Source of the DNA: Streptomyces himastatinicus ATCC 53653
Lineage (GTDB): Bacteria; Actinomycetota; Actinomycetes; Streptomycetales; Streptomycetaceae
Assembly: GCF_000158915.1 (NCBI RefSeq)
Contig: NZ_GG657754.1
Span: forward strand, 1,031,871 to 1,065,527
Direction: 5' to 3'
Length of the DNA: 33,657 nt
Below, piece after piece: positions 7,986 to 17,050 of this stretch. Both the position numbers and the translations under genes were made by a program. The notes under the pieces were generated by a model. It was not told the DNA's origin, did no database searches, and was given only the letters and a program-made list of their open reading frames with translations. How positions within the stretch are numbered: position 1 is the first letter of the stretch; each line of letters opens with the position of its first letter.

Positions 7986-9224
7986 ATGGCAGGCAACTCA
8001 GAGCCGCTGTCGCCACGTGCCAAACTGGCCGTGACGGCGGGCAAGGCCGCGGCGGCGGTGTCGAAGGCCGCGGGCCGCGGCAGCGGATCGGTGATCGGCG
8101 GCAAGGTGGCCCTGCGCCTCGACCCCGATCTGCTCAGCAGGCTGGCGCACCACCTGGACGTGATCCTGGTGTCGGCGACCAACGGCAAGACCACGACGAC
8201 CCGGCTGATCGCCGAGGCGCTCCGGGCCGCGGGCCCGGTGGTCTCCAACGCGCTCGGGGCCAACATGCCCGCGGGCATCACCTCGGCCCTGGCGGGCGGC
8301 TCCGACGCCCGCTACGGCGTGATCGAGGTCGACGAGAAGTACCTCGCCGGGGTGGCACGCGACACCGAGCCCAAGGCCATCGCGCTGCTCAACCTCTCGC
8401 GCGACCAGCTCGACCGGGCCGCCGAGACCCGGATGCTCGCCGAGAAGTGGCGGGAGGGCCTGGCCGGTACGAAGGCCACAGTGATCGCGAACGCGGACGA
8501 CCCGCTCATCGTCTGGGCCGCCTCCTCAAGCCCCAATGTGGTGTGGGTCGCCGCGGGCCAGGAGTGGAAGGACGACGCCTGGTCCTGCCCGGCGTGCGGC
8601 GGGGTGCTCCAGCGCCCCGGCGACGACTGGGTGTGCGGCGAGTGCGGCTTCCGCCGCCCGGTGCCCAGCTGGGCGCTGAACGGTGAATACGTGCTGGACC
8701 CGCACGGCGCGGCCTGGCCGATCCACCTCCAGCTGCCCGGCCGCGCGAACAAGGCGAACGCGGCCACCTCGGCGGCCGTCGCCGCCACCTTCGGCGTGCC
8801 GCCGCAGGTCGCGCTGGAGCGGATGTACCAGGTGCAGGCGGTCGCCGGCCGCTATGACGTGGTCACCTTCCAGGAGCGCGAGCTGCGGCTGCTGCTGGCG
8901 AAGAACCCGGCCGGCTGGCTGGAGACATTCTCGCTGATCGACCCGCCGCCCACCCCGGTGATCCTCTCGGTGAACGCGCGCGGCGCGGACGGCACCGACA
9001 CCTCCTGGCTGTGGGACGTGGACTACACCCGGCTCGCCGGGCACCCGATCTGTGTGATCGGCGACCGCAAGCTGGACCTCGCGGTGCGCCTGGAGGTCGC
9101 CGGGCTCGACTTCCGGGTCTGCGCGGACGCGGACGAGGCGGTACGGATCTCCCCGCCCGGCCGCATCGAAGTGATCGCCAACTACACCGCGTTCCAGGAC
9201 CTGCGCCGCCGGGTCGGCAACTGA
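7986..9224 (+). CDS. murT: Lipid II isoglutaminyl synthase subunit MurT
   Basis: The ATG at 7986 follows GAGGAGGATCGAGAG and gives 412 residues. It has the Mur ligase ATP-binding loop SATNGKTTTTRLI (~63-75), a central Mur ligase domain (ALLNLSRDQLDR, ANADDPL) and a four-cysteine ribbon, CPAC/CGEC, around residues 200-221. The ribbon is characteristic of MurT rather than MurC-F. The C-terminal DUF1727 domain ends the protein. With GatD it amidates the D-glutamate of lipid II at the cytoplasmic face of the membrane. gatD follows 23 bp downstream, the conserved operon arrangement. Confidence 0.94.
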   Translation: MAGNSEPLSPRAKLAVTAGKAAAAVSKAAGRGSGSVIGGKVALRLDPDLLSRLAHHLDVILVSATNGKTTTTRLIAEALRAAGPVVSNALGANMPAGITSALAGGSDARYGVIEVDEKYLAGVARDTEPKAIALLNLSRDQLDRAAETRMLAEKWREGLAGTKATVIANADDPLIVWAASSSPNVVWVAAGQEWKDDAWSCPACGGVLQRPGDDWVCGECGFRRPVPSWALNGEYVLDPHGAAWPIHLQLPGRANKANAATSAAVAATFGVPPQVALERMYQVQAVAGRYDVVTFQERELRLLLAKNPAGWLETFSLIDPPPTPVILSVNARGADGTDTSWLWDVDYTRLAGHPICVIGDRKLDLAVRLEVAGLDFRVCADADEAVRISPPGRIEVIANYTAFQDLRRRVGN

Positions 9225-9247
9225 CCCCCGTACGAGGAGACACGACG

Positions 9248-9988
9248 ATGCGTAGCACGAGCCAGAACGGCCTGCGTCTGGTCTGGGTCTACCCCGACCT
9301 GCTGAGCACGTACGGCGACCAGGGCAACGTCCTGGTGGTGGAGCGCCGGGCGCGCCAGCGCGGGCTGGACGTCTCCCGCCTGGACGTCCGCTCCGACCAG
9401 CAGATCCCCACCTCCGGGGACATCTACCTGATCGGCGGCGGCGAGGACCGCCCGCAGCGGCTGGCCGCCGAGCGGCTGATGCGGGACGGCGGGCTGAACC
9501 GCGCGGTCGCCAACGGGGCGATCGTCTTCTCGGTGTGCGCCGGGTACCAGATCATCGGCCACGAGTTCGTCAACGACCTCGGGCAGCGCCAGCAGGGCCT
9601 GGGCCTGCTGGACGTGATCAGCACCCGCGGCGAGGGCGCCCGCTGCGTCGGCGATGTGCTGGCCGACATCGACGAGCCGCTGGGGCTGCCGCCGCTGACC
9701 GGGTTCGAGAACCACCAGGGCGTCACCCACGTCGGCCCGACCGCGCGCCCCTTCGCGCGCGTCCGGTTCGGCAACGGCAACGGCACGGGCGACGGCTACG
9801 AGGGCGCGTACAAGGACACCGTCTTCGGGACGTACATGCACGGCCCGGTGATGGCCCGCAACCCGCACATCGCGGACCATCTGCTGAAGCTGGCGCTCGA
9901 TGTGAACGGGCTGCCGCCGGTCGACGACCAGTGGTACGAGGCGCTGCGCAACGAGCGGATCGCGGCGGCCACCGCCCAGCCCGCCTGA
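9248..9988 (+). CDS. gatD: Lipid II isoglutaminyl synthase glutaminase subunit GatD
   Basis: This 246-residue protein starts at ATG 9248 after GAGGAGACACG. It is a class I glutamine amidotransferase of the CobQ-like type. The nucleophile Cys97 lies in FSVCAGYQIIG and the catalytic His in GTYMHGPVMARNP. The N-terminal VWVYPDLLSTYGDQGNVLVVE block is typical of GatD. It releases ammonia from glutamine and passes it to MurT. A short Gly-Asn-Gly insertion (GNGNGTGDGYEG) in the loop before the C-terminal strands is the only oddity. Confidence 0.94.
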   Translation: MRSTSQNGLRLVWVYPDLLSTYGDQGNVLVVERRARQRGLDVSRLDVRSDQQIPTSGDIYLIGGGEDRPQRLAAERLMRDGGLNRAVANGAIVFSVCAGYQIIGHEFVNDLGQRQQGLGLLDVISTRGEGARCVGDVLADIDEPLGLPPLTGFENHQGVTHVGPTARPFARVRFGNGNGTGDGYEGAYKDTVFGTYMHGPVMARNPHIADHLLKLALDVNGLPPVDDQWYEALRNERIAAATAQPA

Positions 9989-10157
9989 GCGGCCTCGCGC
10001 ACGGCTGAGCCGCCGGGTGACCGCATCGCGGACACCCGGCGGCATTGTGCTTTCCGCGGCGTCCGCCGCTTGTAGGGTGTCGTCGTCCAGCCGGACAGCG
10101 CGGTCCGGATGTCGCTCCCATACACATGGGCCGTAGCAGACAGAGGAATCACGCGCC

Positions 10158-11183
<1,026 letters not shown>

Positions 11184-11201
11184 TCTGACCGGTTCTAGGC
11201 T

Positions 11202-11226
11202 GGTGCGAGCACATTTCGTGCGCACC
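11202..11226 (+). promoter_or_regulatory. Short hairpin in the leader of the ctaG-like gene
   Basis: GGTGCG (11202-11207) pairs with CGCACC (11221-11226), and inside it CAC pairs with GTG around a five-base loop, with an AG bulge. It lies between a TAGGCT hexamer (11196-11201) and the GGGAGGAG ribosome site. There is no T-run. It may be a leader structure or a weak end for pfkA. Confidence 0.3.
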
Positions 11227-11242
11227 GGGAGGAGAGCTGCTG

Positions 11243-12193
11243 ATGGATCACGGCGGGCACGGCATGATGATGGATCTGCCGCCGTTCACGCTGTCGCGCG
11301 GACTGGCGTTCGGCGGTGATCCCTTCTTCCTCGTCGGCTGTGTGCTCGCGCTCGCCCTGTACGGCTGGGCCGCGGTGCGGCTGTGGCGGCGCGGTGACCG
11401 CTGGCCGGTGGGGCGGCTGGTGGCGTTCGTGGCGGGTGTGCTGACCGTCGTGGTCGCGATGTGCACCGGGCTGAACGACTACGGCATGGTCATGTTCAGC
11501 GTGCACATGGTCCAGCACATGATCATCAGCATGGTCTCCCCCATCCTCCTGCTGCTGGGCGCGCCGGTGACGCTGGCCCTGCGCGCCCTGCCGGCGGCCG
11601 GGCGCGGCCGCAAGGGGCCGCGGGAACTGCTGGTGGCGCTGCTGCACAGCCGCTACATGCGGATCATCACCCACCCGGTGTTCACGATCCCGCTGTTCAT
11701 CGCGAGCCTGTACGGGCTCTACTTCACCCCGCTCTTCGACTTCCTGATGGGCTCCAAGGTCGGGCACATCGCGATGATGGTCCACTTCCTCGCGGTGGGC
11801 CTGGTCTTCTTCTGGCCGATCATGGGCGTGGACCCGGGGCCGCACCGGCCGGGCTATGTGATGCGGATGCTGGAGCTGTTCGCGGGGATGCCCTTCCACG
11901 CGTTCTTCGGGATCGCGCTGATGATGGCGAGCGCGCCCATGATCGGCACGTTCGAGCATCCGCCCGGCTCGCTGGGGATCGACGCGCTGTCCGACCAGAA
12001 CGCGGCGGGCGGCATCGCCTGGGCGTTCAGCGAGGTCCCGTCGGTGATCGTGCTGGTGGCGCTGGTGTACCAGTGGTACAAGTCCGACCAGCGCCAGGCG
12101 CGGCGCGATGACCGTACAGCGGACCGCGACGGTGATCAGGAACTCGCCGCGTACAACGCCTATCTGGCGTCGCTCCAGGCCCGCGGGCGCTAG
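11243..12193 (+). CDS. CtaG-type cytochrome c oxidase assembly membrane protein
   Basis: This 316-residue multi-spanning membrane protein starts at ATG 11243 after GGGAGGAG. It opens with a His/Met-rich stretch (MDHGGHGMMMD) and then has about seven hydrophobic segments. The HMVQHMIISMVSPILLLLGAPVTLALRALP block is characteristic of the Caa3_CtaG family (PF09678). Conserved His and Met residues on the helices fit a role in copper delivery or oxidase assembly. The C-terminus is charged and cytoplasmic. It converges with the SARP gene 58 bp downstream and marks the left edge of the cluster. Confidence 0.85.
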   Translation: MDHGGHGMMMDLPPFTLSRGLAFGGDPFFLVGCVLALALYGWAAVRLWRRGDRWPVGRLVAFVAGVLTVVVAMCTGLNDYGMVMFSVHMVQHMIISMVSPILLLLGAPVTLALRALPAAGRGRKGPRELLVALLHSRYMRIITHPVFTIPLFIASLYGLYFTPLFDFLMGSKVGHIAMMVHFLAVGLVFFWPIMGVDPGPHRPGYVMRMLELFAGMPFHAFFGIALMMASAPMIGTFEHPPGSLGIDALSDQNAAGGIAWAFSEVPSVIVLVALVYQWYKSDQRQARRDDRTADRDGDQELAAYNAYLASLQARGR

Positions 12194-12251
12194 GGGGTCT
12201 CGTCGGCGTCCGGCGGGTCGCCGCGCCGCCGCGCAGAGCCGCTGTGTGTGC

Positions 12252-14300
12252 TCAGCTCGTGAGGGAGCAGCTCCGGCACATGCCCTGGCTCCTCGCGGTC
12301 CACATGGCATCGCGCAAGGCCGGCGCAATCGGCCGGGCCGGGGGCCGGCCGCCGTGGAGCTTCGGACCGCTCCGGGCGGCCGACTCGGGTTGCGTCGAGG
12401 TCCAGGCCGCGAGGCGGTTCCGGACCTCCTCCTCGCGGCCGGAGGCCGCGAGCTTCTGCTGCGCGTAGACGCGCACCGTCTCCAGCATCCGGAAGCGTGA
12501 GCTGCCCGCTCCCCGCAAGGGGGCCAGGAGCGACTTGCCGACCAGCCGGCCGACGGTGTCGACCACCTCCGCGCCGGACAGGGTCGTGTCGGCGCAGAAG
12601 TGTTCCGCGGCGTCGAGGTCCCAGGTGCCCACGAGCACGGACAAGTCGTGGAAGACCCGCTTCTCGTCGGCGCCGAGGAGTTCATGGCTCCAGTCCAGCG
12701 TCGCGTACAGGTTGCGATGCCGCTCGGGAGCGGGGACCGGGGCCTGAGCGAGGATATGGAGGCCGTCGGCGATCCGCGCCTCGATGTCCGGGACGGTGAG
12801 CATGCGGGTGCGGCCGACAGCCAGTTCGATGGCCAGCGGCAGGCAGTCCAGCCGACGGCACACCGCTGCCGCGCTCGCCCGCGTGACGTCATCCCACCCC
12901 AGGTCCGGCGTCGCCGCGGTCATCCGGGCCCGGAACAGCTCAACCGCCTCGCCGAGCGGCAACGGGCGCAGCGGGAAGGCCGTTTCGCCCGGCACGGCCA
13001 GCGCCTCCCTGCTCGTGGCCAGCACGGTCAGAGCGGAGCAGCCGCGCATCAGGGTGTCGACGGTGTGGGCCGCGCCCTGGCGTACGTGTTCGCACGTGTC
13101 GACCACAAGGAGCATCCGCTTCCCGGCCAGGGCGGCCTTCAGTCGCGCGAGTTGAGGAATCCGGTCGGGCGAATCCGGGATGCCGAGCGCCTCGGCGAAT
13201 GCGGCGATCAGCCGGTCGGGGCCGGCACCGGCGGGAAGTGAGGCGAGTTCCACCAGGCAGATGCCGTCCGGGAATTCCTCGCGCAGATTGTCTGCCGTCT
13301 GGAGGGCGATCCGGGTCTTGCCCACGCCGCCCGGACCGACCACGGTCACCAGGCGGTTCTGCCGCACCGCTTCCGTGATGGCCCCCAGGTCCGCGCGCCG
13401 TCCGACGAACGCGTCGAGCGGCGGGACGAGTCCGCCCGTCCGGCCCGCCTCACCGGTGGTCCGGGAACCTGACCCGGGAACCACCCGGCTCGGGGCGTTC
13501 CGGGGCCCCGGCGGCGGCGTCGTGGCGGCGGGCCCCCTTCGCGGGACGTTCAGTGCGTGGGTGTCGTGGGCCAGTAAAGCGGCGTGCAGTGCGCGCAACG
13601 GAGGGGAAGGACTCACCCCCAGCGCGTCACGGAGTACTCCGCGCGTGGCGTCGAAAACCTCCAGCGCCTCGGCCTGGTGGCCCGCTCCGTAGAGCGCCCG
13701 CATCAGCAGCCCGCGCAGACTCTCGCGCAGCGGGTGCTCGGCGACAAGCGCCTTCAGCTCCGGCACCAGGGCGACGTGCTGCCCCTGGGCAAGCCGCGCC
13801 TCCGCGAGGTGCTCGGATGCCACGAGGCGCAGTTCGTGCAATCGCGCCCGCTCACCGGCGATGGCCACGGAGTCGCCCGCGCCCTCCAGCGCCGGGCCCC
13901 GCCACAGCCGCAGTGCCTCCTGCAGCACCGCCGCCGCGTCGGCCGGGCGCCCTTGGTCGAGGTGGTCGTTGCCCTCGGCGGCGAGCCGTGCGAAGCGGGT
14001 CGCGTCGAGCATGTCCGCCGAGAGCCCCATGCGGTATCCGAGGCCCTTCCGGGTCTGCAGCAGGCCGCTGTTCCTGCCCAGCAGGACGCGCAGCTTGGCT
14101 ATGTGCAGGTGCAAAGCGTTGACCGGGTCCTTGACGGGTCGGCCGGCCCATAATTCCTCGATCAGAAAATCCCGTTTCACCACCGCGGGCGCTTGGACGA
14201 GCAGCAGAGCCAGCAGAGTCGACAACCGGGCGCCCCGAAGGGGGAGGGCGGCACCGTGCTGCATCAGCATCTGTACCGGCCCCAGGACCTGGAAGAACAT
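12252..14300 (-). CDS. SARP-family activator with NB-ARC domain, TPR-less, two TTA codons
   Basis: I start this at ATG 14300 because MFFQVLGPVQ is the usual SARP N-terminus; a GTG at 14378 is in frame but lacks a ribosome site. The product is 682 residues. The OmpR-like winged helix is ~1-92, the bacterial transcriptional activation domain ~98-243, then a Pro/Arg/Gly linker. NB-ARC starts at ~297 with Walker A GPGGVGKT (322-329), Walker B LLVVD (397-401) and the LPLAIELA motif. The protein stops soon after the NB-ARC winged helix, so the TPR region of AfsR-type proteins is missing. Codons 50 and 242 are TTA (plus-strand 14151-14153 and 13575-13577), which predicts bldA control. It faces the operon and is its likely pathway-specific activator. 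Confidence 0.93.
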   Translation of the reverse strand: MFFQVLGPVQMLMQHGAALPLRGARLSTLLALLLVQAPAVVKRDFLIEELWAGRPVKDPVNALHLHIAKLRVLLGRNSGLLQTRKGLGYRMGLSADMLDATRFARLAAEGNDHLDQGRPADAAAVLQEALRLWRGPALEGAGDSVAIAGERARLHELRLVASEHLAEARLAQGQHVALVPELKALVAEHPLRESLRGLLMRALYGAGHQAEALEVFDATRGVLRDALGVSPSPPLRALHAALLAHDTHALNVPRRGPAATTPPPGPRNAPSRVVPGSGSRTTGEAGRTGGLVPPLDAFVGRRADLGAITEAVRQNRLVTVVGPGGVGKTRIALQTADNLREEFPDGICLVELASLPAGAGPDRLIAAFAEALGIPDSPDRIPQLARLKAALAGKRMLLVVDTCEHVRQGAAHTVDTLMRGCSALTVLATSREALAVPGETAFPLRPLPLGEAVELFRARMTAATPDLGWDDVTRASAAAVCRRLDCLPLAIELAVGRTRMLTVPDIEARIADGLHILAQAPVPAPERHRNLYATLDWSHELLGADEKRVFHDLSVLVGTWDLDAAEHFCADTTLSGAEVVDTVGRLVGKSLLAPLRGAGSSRFRMLETVRVYAQQKLAASGREEEVRNRLAAWTSTQPESAARSGPKLHGGRPPARPIAPALRDAMWTARSQGMCRSCSLTS

Positions 14301-14435
14301 ACGAACAGTATCCAGAGCGTTACTGTCCAGAGCGATCAGCTCTCGCCCGTGATGCCGTAGTTGCGTCTCAACGTCCACAAATTACTAGTCATCTTCATAG
14401 GACAACAGATCGAGCACAGACCGCGGCGGCAGCGG

Positions 14436-14478
14436 GACAGGCGCGCCACAGAGCCACGACAGAACCGTTTGCTGGGAT
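14436..14478 (+). promoter_or_regulatory. Predicted SARP-binding direct repeats and operon promoter
   Basis: Three heptamers of pattern (G/C)ACAGnn occur at exact 11-bp spacing: GACAGGC at 14436, CACAGAG at 14447 and GACAGAA at 14458. Eight bases after the last is TGGGAT (14473-14478), a plausible -10. SARPs such as ActII-ORF4 and DnrI bind heptameric repeats at 11-bp intervals whose last copy lies 8 bp from the -10. The geometry matches exactly. The predicted transcript would start near 14485 and run into the kinase gene. It sits in the 277-bp gap between the SARP gene and the operon. Confidence 0.6.
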
Positions 14479-14527
14479 TGCTGCACAGCCCAACGCCACC
14501 CACCAGATTCAGGCAGGGGAGGGTCCC

Positions 14528-14581
14528 ATGCACACGTCGTGGAGCTCCGGTCGGCCACCGCGCCCGCAGGATCGCCGATGA
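14528..14581 (+). CDS. Possible 17-residue leader peptide upstream of the kinase
   Basis: ATG 14528 follows the strongest ribosome site in the region, GGGGAGGG (14516-14523). The frame reads only 17 codons (Arg/Pro-rich) and stops at TGA 14579-14581, which overlaps the ATG at 14578 of the kinase as ATGA. Translation may pass from this mini-ORF to the kinase by coupling. Alternatively, a further sequence error hides a longer kinase N-terminus. There is no homology to support it as a functional peptide. Confidence 0.35.
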   Translation: MHTSWSSGRPPRPQDRR

Positions 14582-15694
14582 CCGCCGCGGTGCCGCCCCG
14601 GGTGGAGGCGGCCGGGAGCGCGGGATGGGTACGCCAGGTGCTCGCCGCCCGCTGGGGGCCGCGGTGGTCCGGTGTCCCCGTGTCGGCCGCTCTCGGCCGG
14701 TGGCACCGCGCCGCTCAGTCACACCGCGGGCCTGTGGTACGTGGAGCGCCCCGAGGGGGGCTACGTACTGAAGGTCCAGCTGAATCCCGACGCCGCACGG
14801 GAGCCGCGGTTCTATCCGCTCAAGGAAGAGGTCCTCGCGCACTGCCGCAGCCACGGGGTGCCCGCCCCGGCGGCCGTGGCGGCCTCGGACGGCGCCACCA
14901 GCGTCTGGCACGACGGGCTGGTGTGCGAACTCGCTCCGCTCGCGCCGGGCGCCGCGTCCGGCGAGCTCACGCCCGCCCAGGCTGCCGCCGTCGTACGCAC
15001 CGCGCTCGGGCTGCGCCGCGCCCTGGACCGGCCGCCGGACGGGGTGGCGGACAGGCTCGCCCCGATCCGGCTGCCCCGGCTGGTCGACGAGGAACACTGG
15101 CCGTCCGCCCTGCGGGACGCCGATGAGCGGCTGCTGCCACTCGCAGAGCGGCGCGGCGACAGCTGGGGCCGGGCGGCCGCCTCGGCGCTGCGCGGCGTCA
15201 TCGCGTCGGGTCGGCTGCTGCGAGAGGCCGGACCGGCCGCGGCGGGCGAACAGCCCGCCAGGCCCGCGGTGGTGCACGGCGATCTGCACTACCACCACTT
15301 CCTGTTCTCCCCCACGGGCGACGGTGAGGGCGAAGGCGATGGCCCTGACGTCGTAGCCGTGCTGGACTTCGACAATCTGCACGTCGGCGACCGGTTGCTG
15401 GACCTCGCCTGGCTGGCCGAGATGGCGGGGCGGGTGGCCGGCGAGACCAGCCGCCGCCGCTCCCTCGCCGCGTTCCGCGAGGCGGCGACGGCCGCCGGCC
15501 TGCTCGCGCCGGGCGAGGAGCGGCTGCTGATGCCGCTCCTGATGGCCCACTCGCTGCCGGTGATCGTCGACATCGCCAAGGACATCCTGCTCAGGGACAT
15601 CCTCAGCCCCGCGTGGACCGAGTACTTCGACCTGCTCGCACCCCCGCGCAGGCTTCGGATCCACCAGTCCCTCGTCTCTCCGCTCCCGCGCTGA
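14578..15694 (+). CDS. APH-fold small-molecule kinase with an apparent one-base frameshift
   Basis: The N-terminal lobe (AGSAGWVRQVLAARWGPRW, from ATG 14578) and the body (LWYVERPEGGYVLKVQL, with the beta-3 Lys) lie in different frames. Dropping one C in the GGCCGG near 14696-14700 joins them as AALGGGTAPLSHTAG and gives ~371 residues. A shorter product from GTG 14672 would lack the first part of the N-lobe and has no ribosome site. The body has the aminoglycoside-phosphotransferase catalytic loop VVHGDLHYHHF and the metal-binding VLDFDNLHVGDRLLDLAWL. The usual Asn of the HxDxxxxN loop is His. It is first in the operon, so it could phosphorylate a biosynthetic intermediate or inactivate the product for self-protection. 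The frameshift may be a sequencing error or a real lesion. Confidence 0.72.
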
Positions 15695-15730
15695 GCGCGT
15701 CGGGCACACCCTCACAGAGAGAGGTTCCTC

Positions 15731-17050
15731 ATGTCTGTCCAAGAGTCCACGCTGTCGTCGTGGCCGACCGACCTGTCCGCCTACTGCTTCGAGGTCCCGC
15801 ACTCCGAGGACGCGGTGCTCTTCACCTCCGGCAAGGGAATCCGGCTGCAGGACGCCGGCGGCCGCAGCTATCTGGACGGCCTGTCGGGCGTGTTCGTCAC
15901 CTGCTTCGGCTACGACTGCGAGCCCATCAAGCGGGCGGTGGAGGACCAGCTGCGGACGCTCCCCTTCAACCCACCCCTGCACGGCACCAATCACGCCGCA
16001 CTGGAGCTGGCCCGGGGCCTGGTCGACCTGGCGCCGCCCGGCATCACGGCGGCCAAGCTGGTCAACGGCGGTTCGGAGAGTGTCGAGGCGGCGGTCCGGC
16101 TGGCCCGGCTCTACCACCGTACGCACGGCAATCCCGACAAGATCAAGGTGCTCAGCCACTACCACGGGTACCACGGCGCCACCTTCGGCTCGCTGTCGCT
16201 GACCGGGCGTCCCGATGTCGGGCGCTTCGGCCCGGGCCTGGGCGGCTTCCTCCACGTCTGGCCGCCGGACTGCCTGGAGTCCTTCTGGGGCGTGCCGCCC
16301 GAGGAGTCGGGAGCGCTGGCCGCATCGATCATCGAGCGGACGATCGAGGCCGAGGGCCCGGATTCGGTGGCCGCCCTGGTCATCGAGCCGGTCATCCATC
16401 TGCGCGGCATGGCGATCCCGTCGGCCGACTACCTCACGCGGCTTCGGGAGATCTGTGACCGGCACAACGTGCTGCTCGTCTTCGACGAGATCGTCACCGG
16501 ATTCGGCCGCACCGGAAAGCCGTTCGCCGCCCAGACCTTCGGCGTCACCCCGGACATCATGTGCGTCGGCAAGGGCATATCCGGCGGTTACGCTCCGCTG
16601 GCCGCGGTGCTGATGGCCGAGCGAATCGCCGCGATTCTCGGTGACTCCGGCGGTCCGCTGGCCTTCGCCCCCTCGCACACGTACGCCGCCAACCCCATGG
16701 CCTCGGCCGCGGGCCTGGCCGCGGTGAACCTGTTCCGGGACGGCGACTTCCCGGTGCGGATCGGCAAGCTGTCGGAGTACATCGAGCCACGGCTGCGGGA
16801 GCTGATCGGCGGGCGCGGCACCGTGCGGTCGATCGGACTGCTGTACGGGGTCAAACTGCTGGAGGACGGCGGCGAACGGCCGATCGGCGAACGGTTCGCC
16901 CGGGCGTGCCTGCAGCGCGGCCTGATCATTCGCGGTCAGGACGACTGGTTCGTCATGGCTCCCGCCTTCGTGACGACCGAGACCGAGGCGGACGAGATGC
17001 TGCGCGTCCTCGCCGCCGCCCTCGACGAGGTGTGCGGGAGCGGTCGATGA
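15731..17050 (+). CDS. Class III PLP-dependent aminotransferase
   Basis: This 439-residue protein starts at ATG 15731 after AGAGAGG. It has the full class III fold: substrate-loop GYDCEPIKRAVEDQL, NGGSESVEAAVRLAR (PLP phosphate binding), HYHGYHGATFGSLSLTG, FDEIVTGFGRTG with the cofactor-binding Asp252, and the PLP Lys281 in CVGKGISGGY. Class III enzymes move an amino group to aldehydes or ketones (omega-amino acids, polyamines, ketoses in azasugar pathways). Its stop overlaps the start of the transketolase gene (ATGA), and a glycosyltransferase and SDR follow. I infer amination of a keto-sugar-like intermediate. The substrate cannot be read from sequence. Confidence 0.9.
   Translation: MSVQESTLSSWPTDLSAYCFEVPHSEDAVLFTSGKGIRLQDAGGRSYLDGLSGVFVTCFGYDCEPIKRAVEDQLRTLPFNPPLHGTNHAALELARGLVDLAPPGITAAKLVNGGSESVEAAVRLARLYHRTHGNPDKIKVLSHYHGYHGATFGSLSLTGRPDVGRFGPGLGGFLHVWPPDCLESFWGVPPEESGALAASIIERTIEAEGPDSVAALVIEPVIHLRGMAIPSADYLTRLREICDRHNVLLVFDEIVTGFGRTGKPFAAQTFGVTPDIMCVGKGISGGYAPLAAVLMAERIAAILGDSGGPLAFAPSHTYAANPMASAAGLAAVNLFRDGDFPVRIGKLSEYIEPRLRELIGGRGTVRSIGLLYGVKLLEDGGERPIGERFARACLQRGLIIRGQDDWFVMAPAFVTTETEADEMLRVLAAALDEVCGSGR

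Noticed and set aside
11195..12892. Long minus-strand open frame opposite the ctaG-like gene
   Set aside because: Low-complexity His/Asp/Arg-rich translation, mirror image of a clear membrane protein gene, and overlapping the SARP gene in another frame.
14672..15694. Kinase starting at GTG 14672
   Set aside because: No ribosome site, and plausible kinase N-lobe sequence exists upstream in the neighbouring frame; a frameshift explains the data better.
14336..16678. 780-codon minus-strand open frame over the kinase and aminotransferase
   Set aside because: The plus strand encodes recognisable APH and class III aminotransferase motifs; the minus translation has none.
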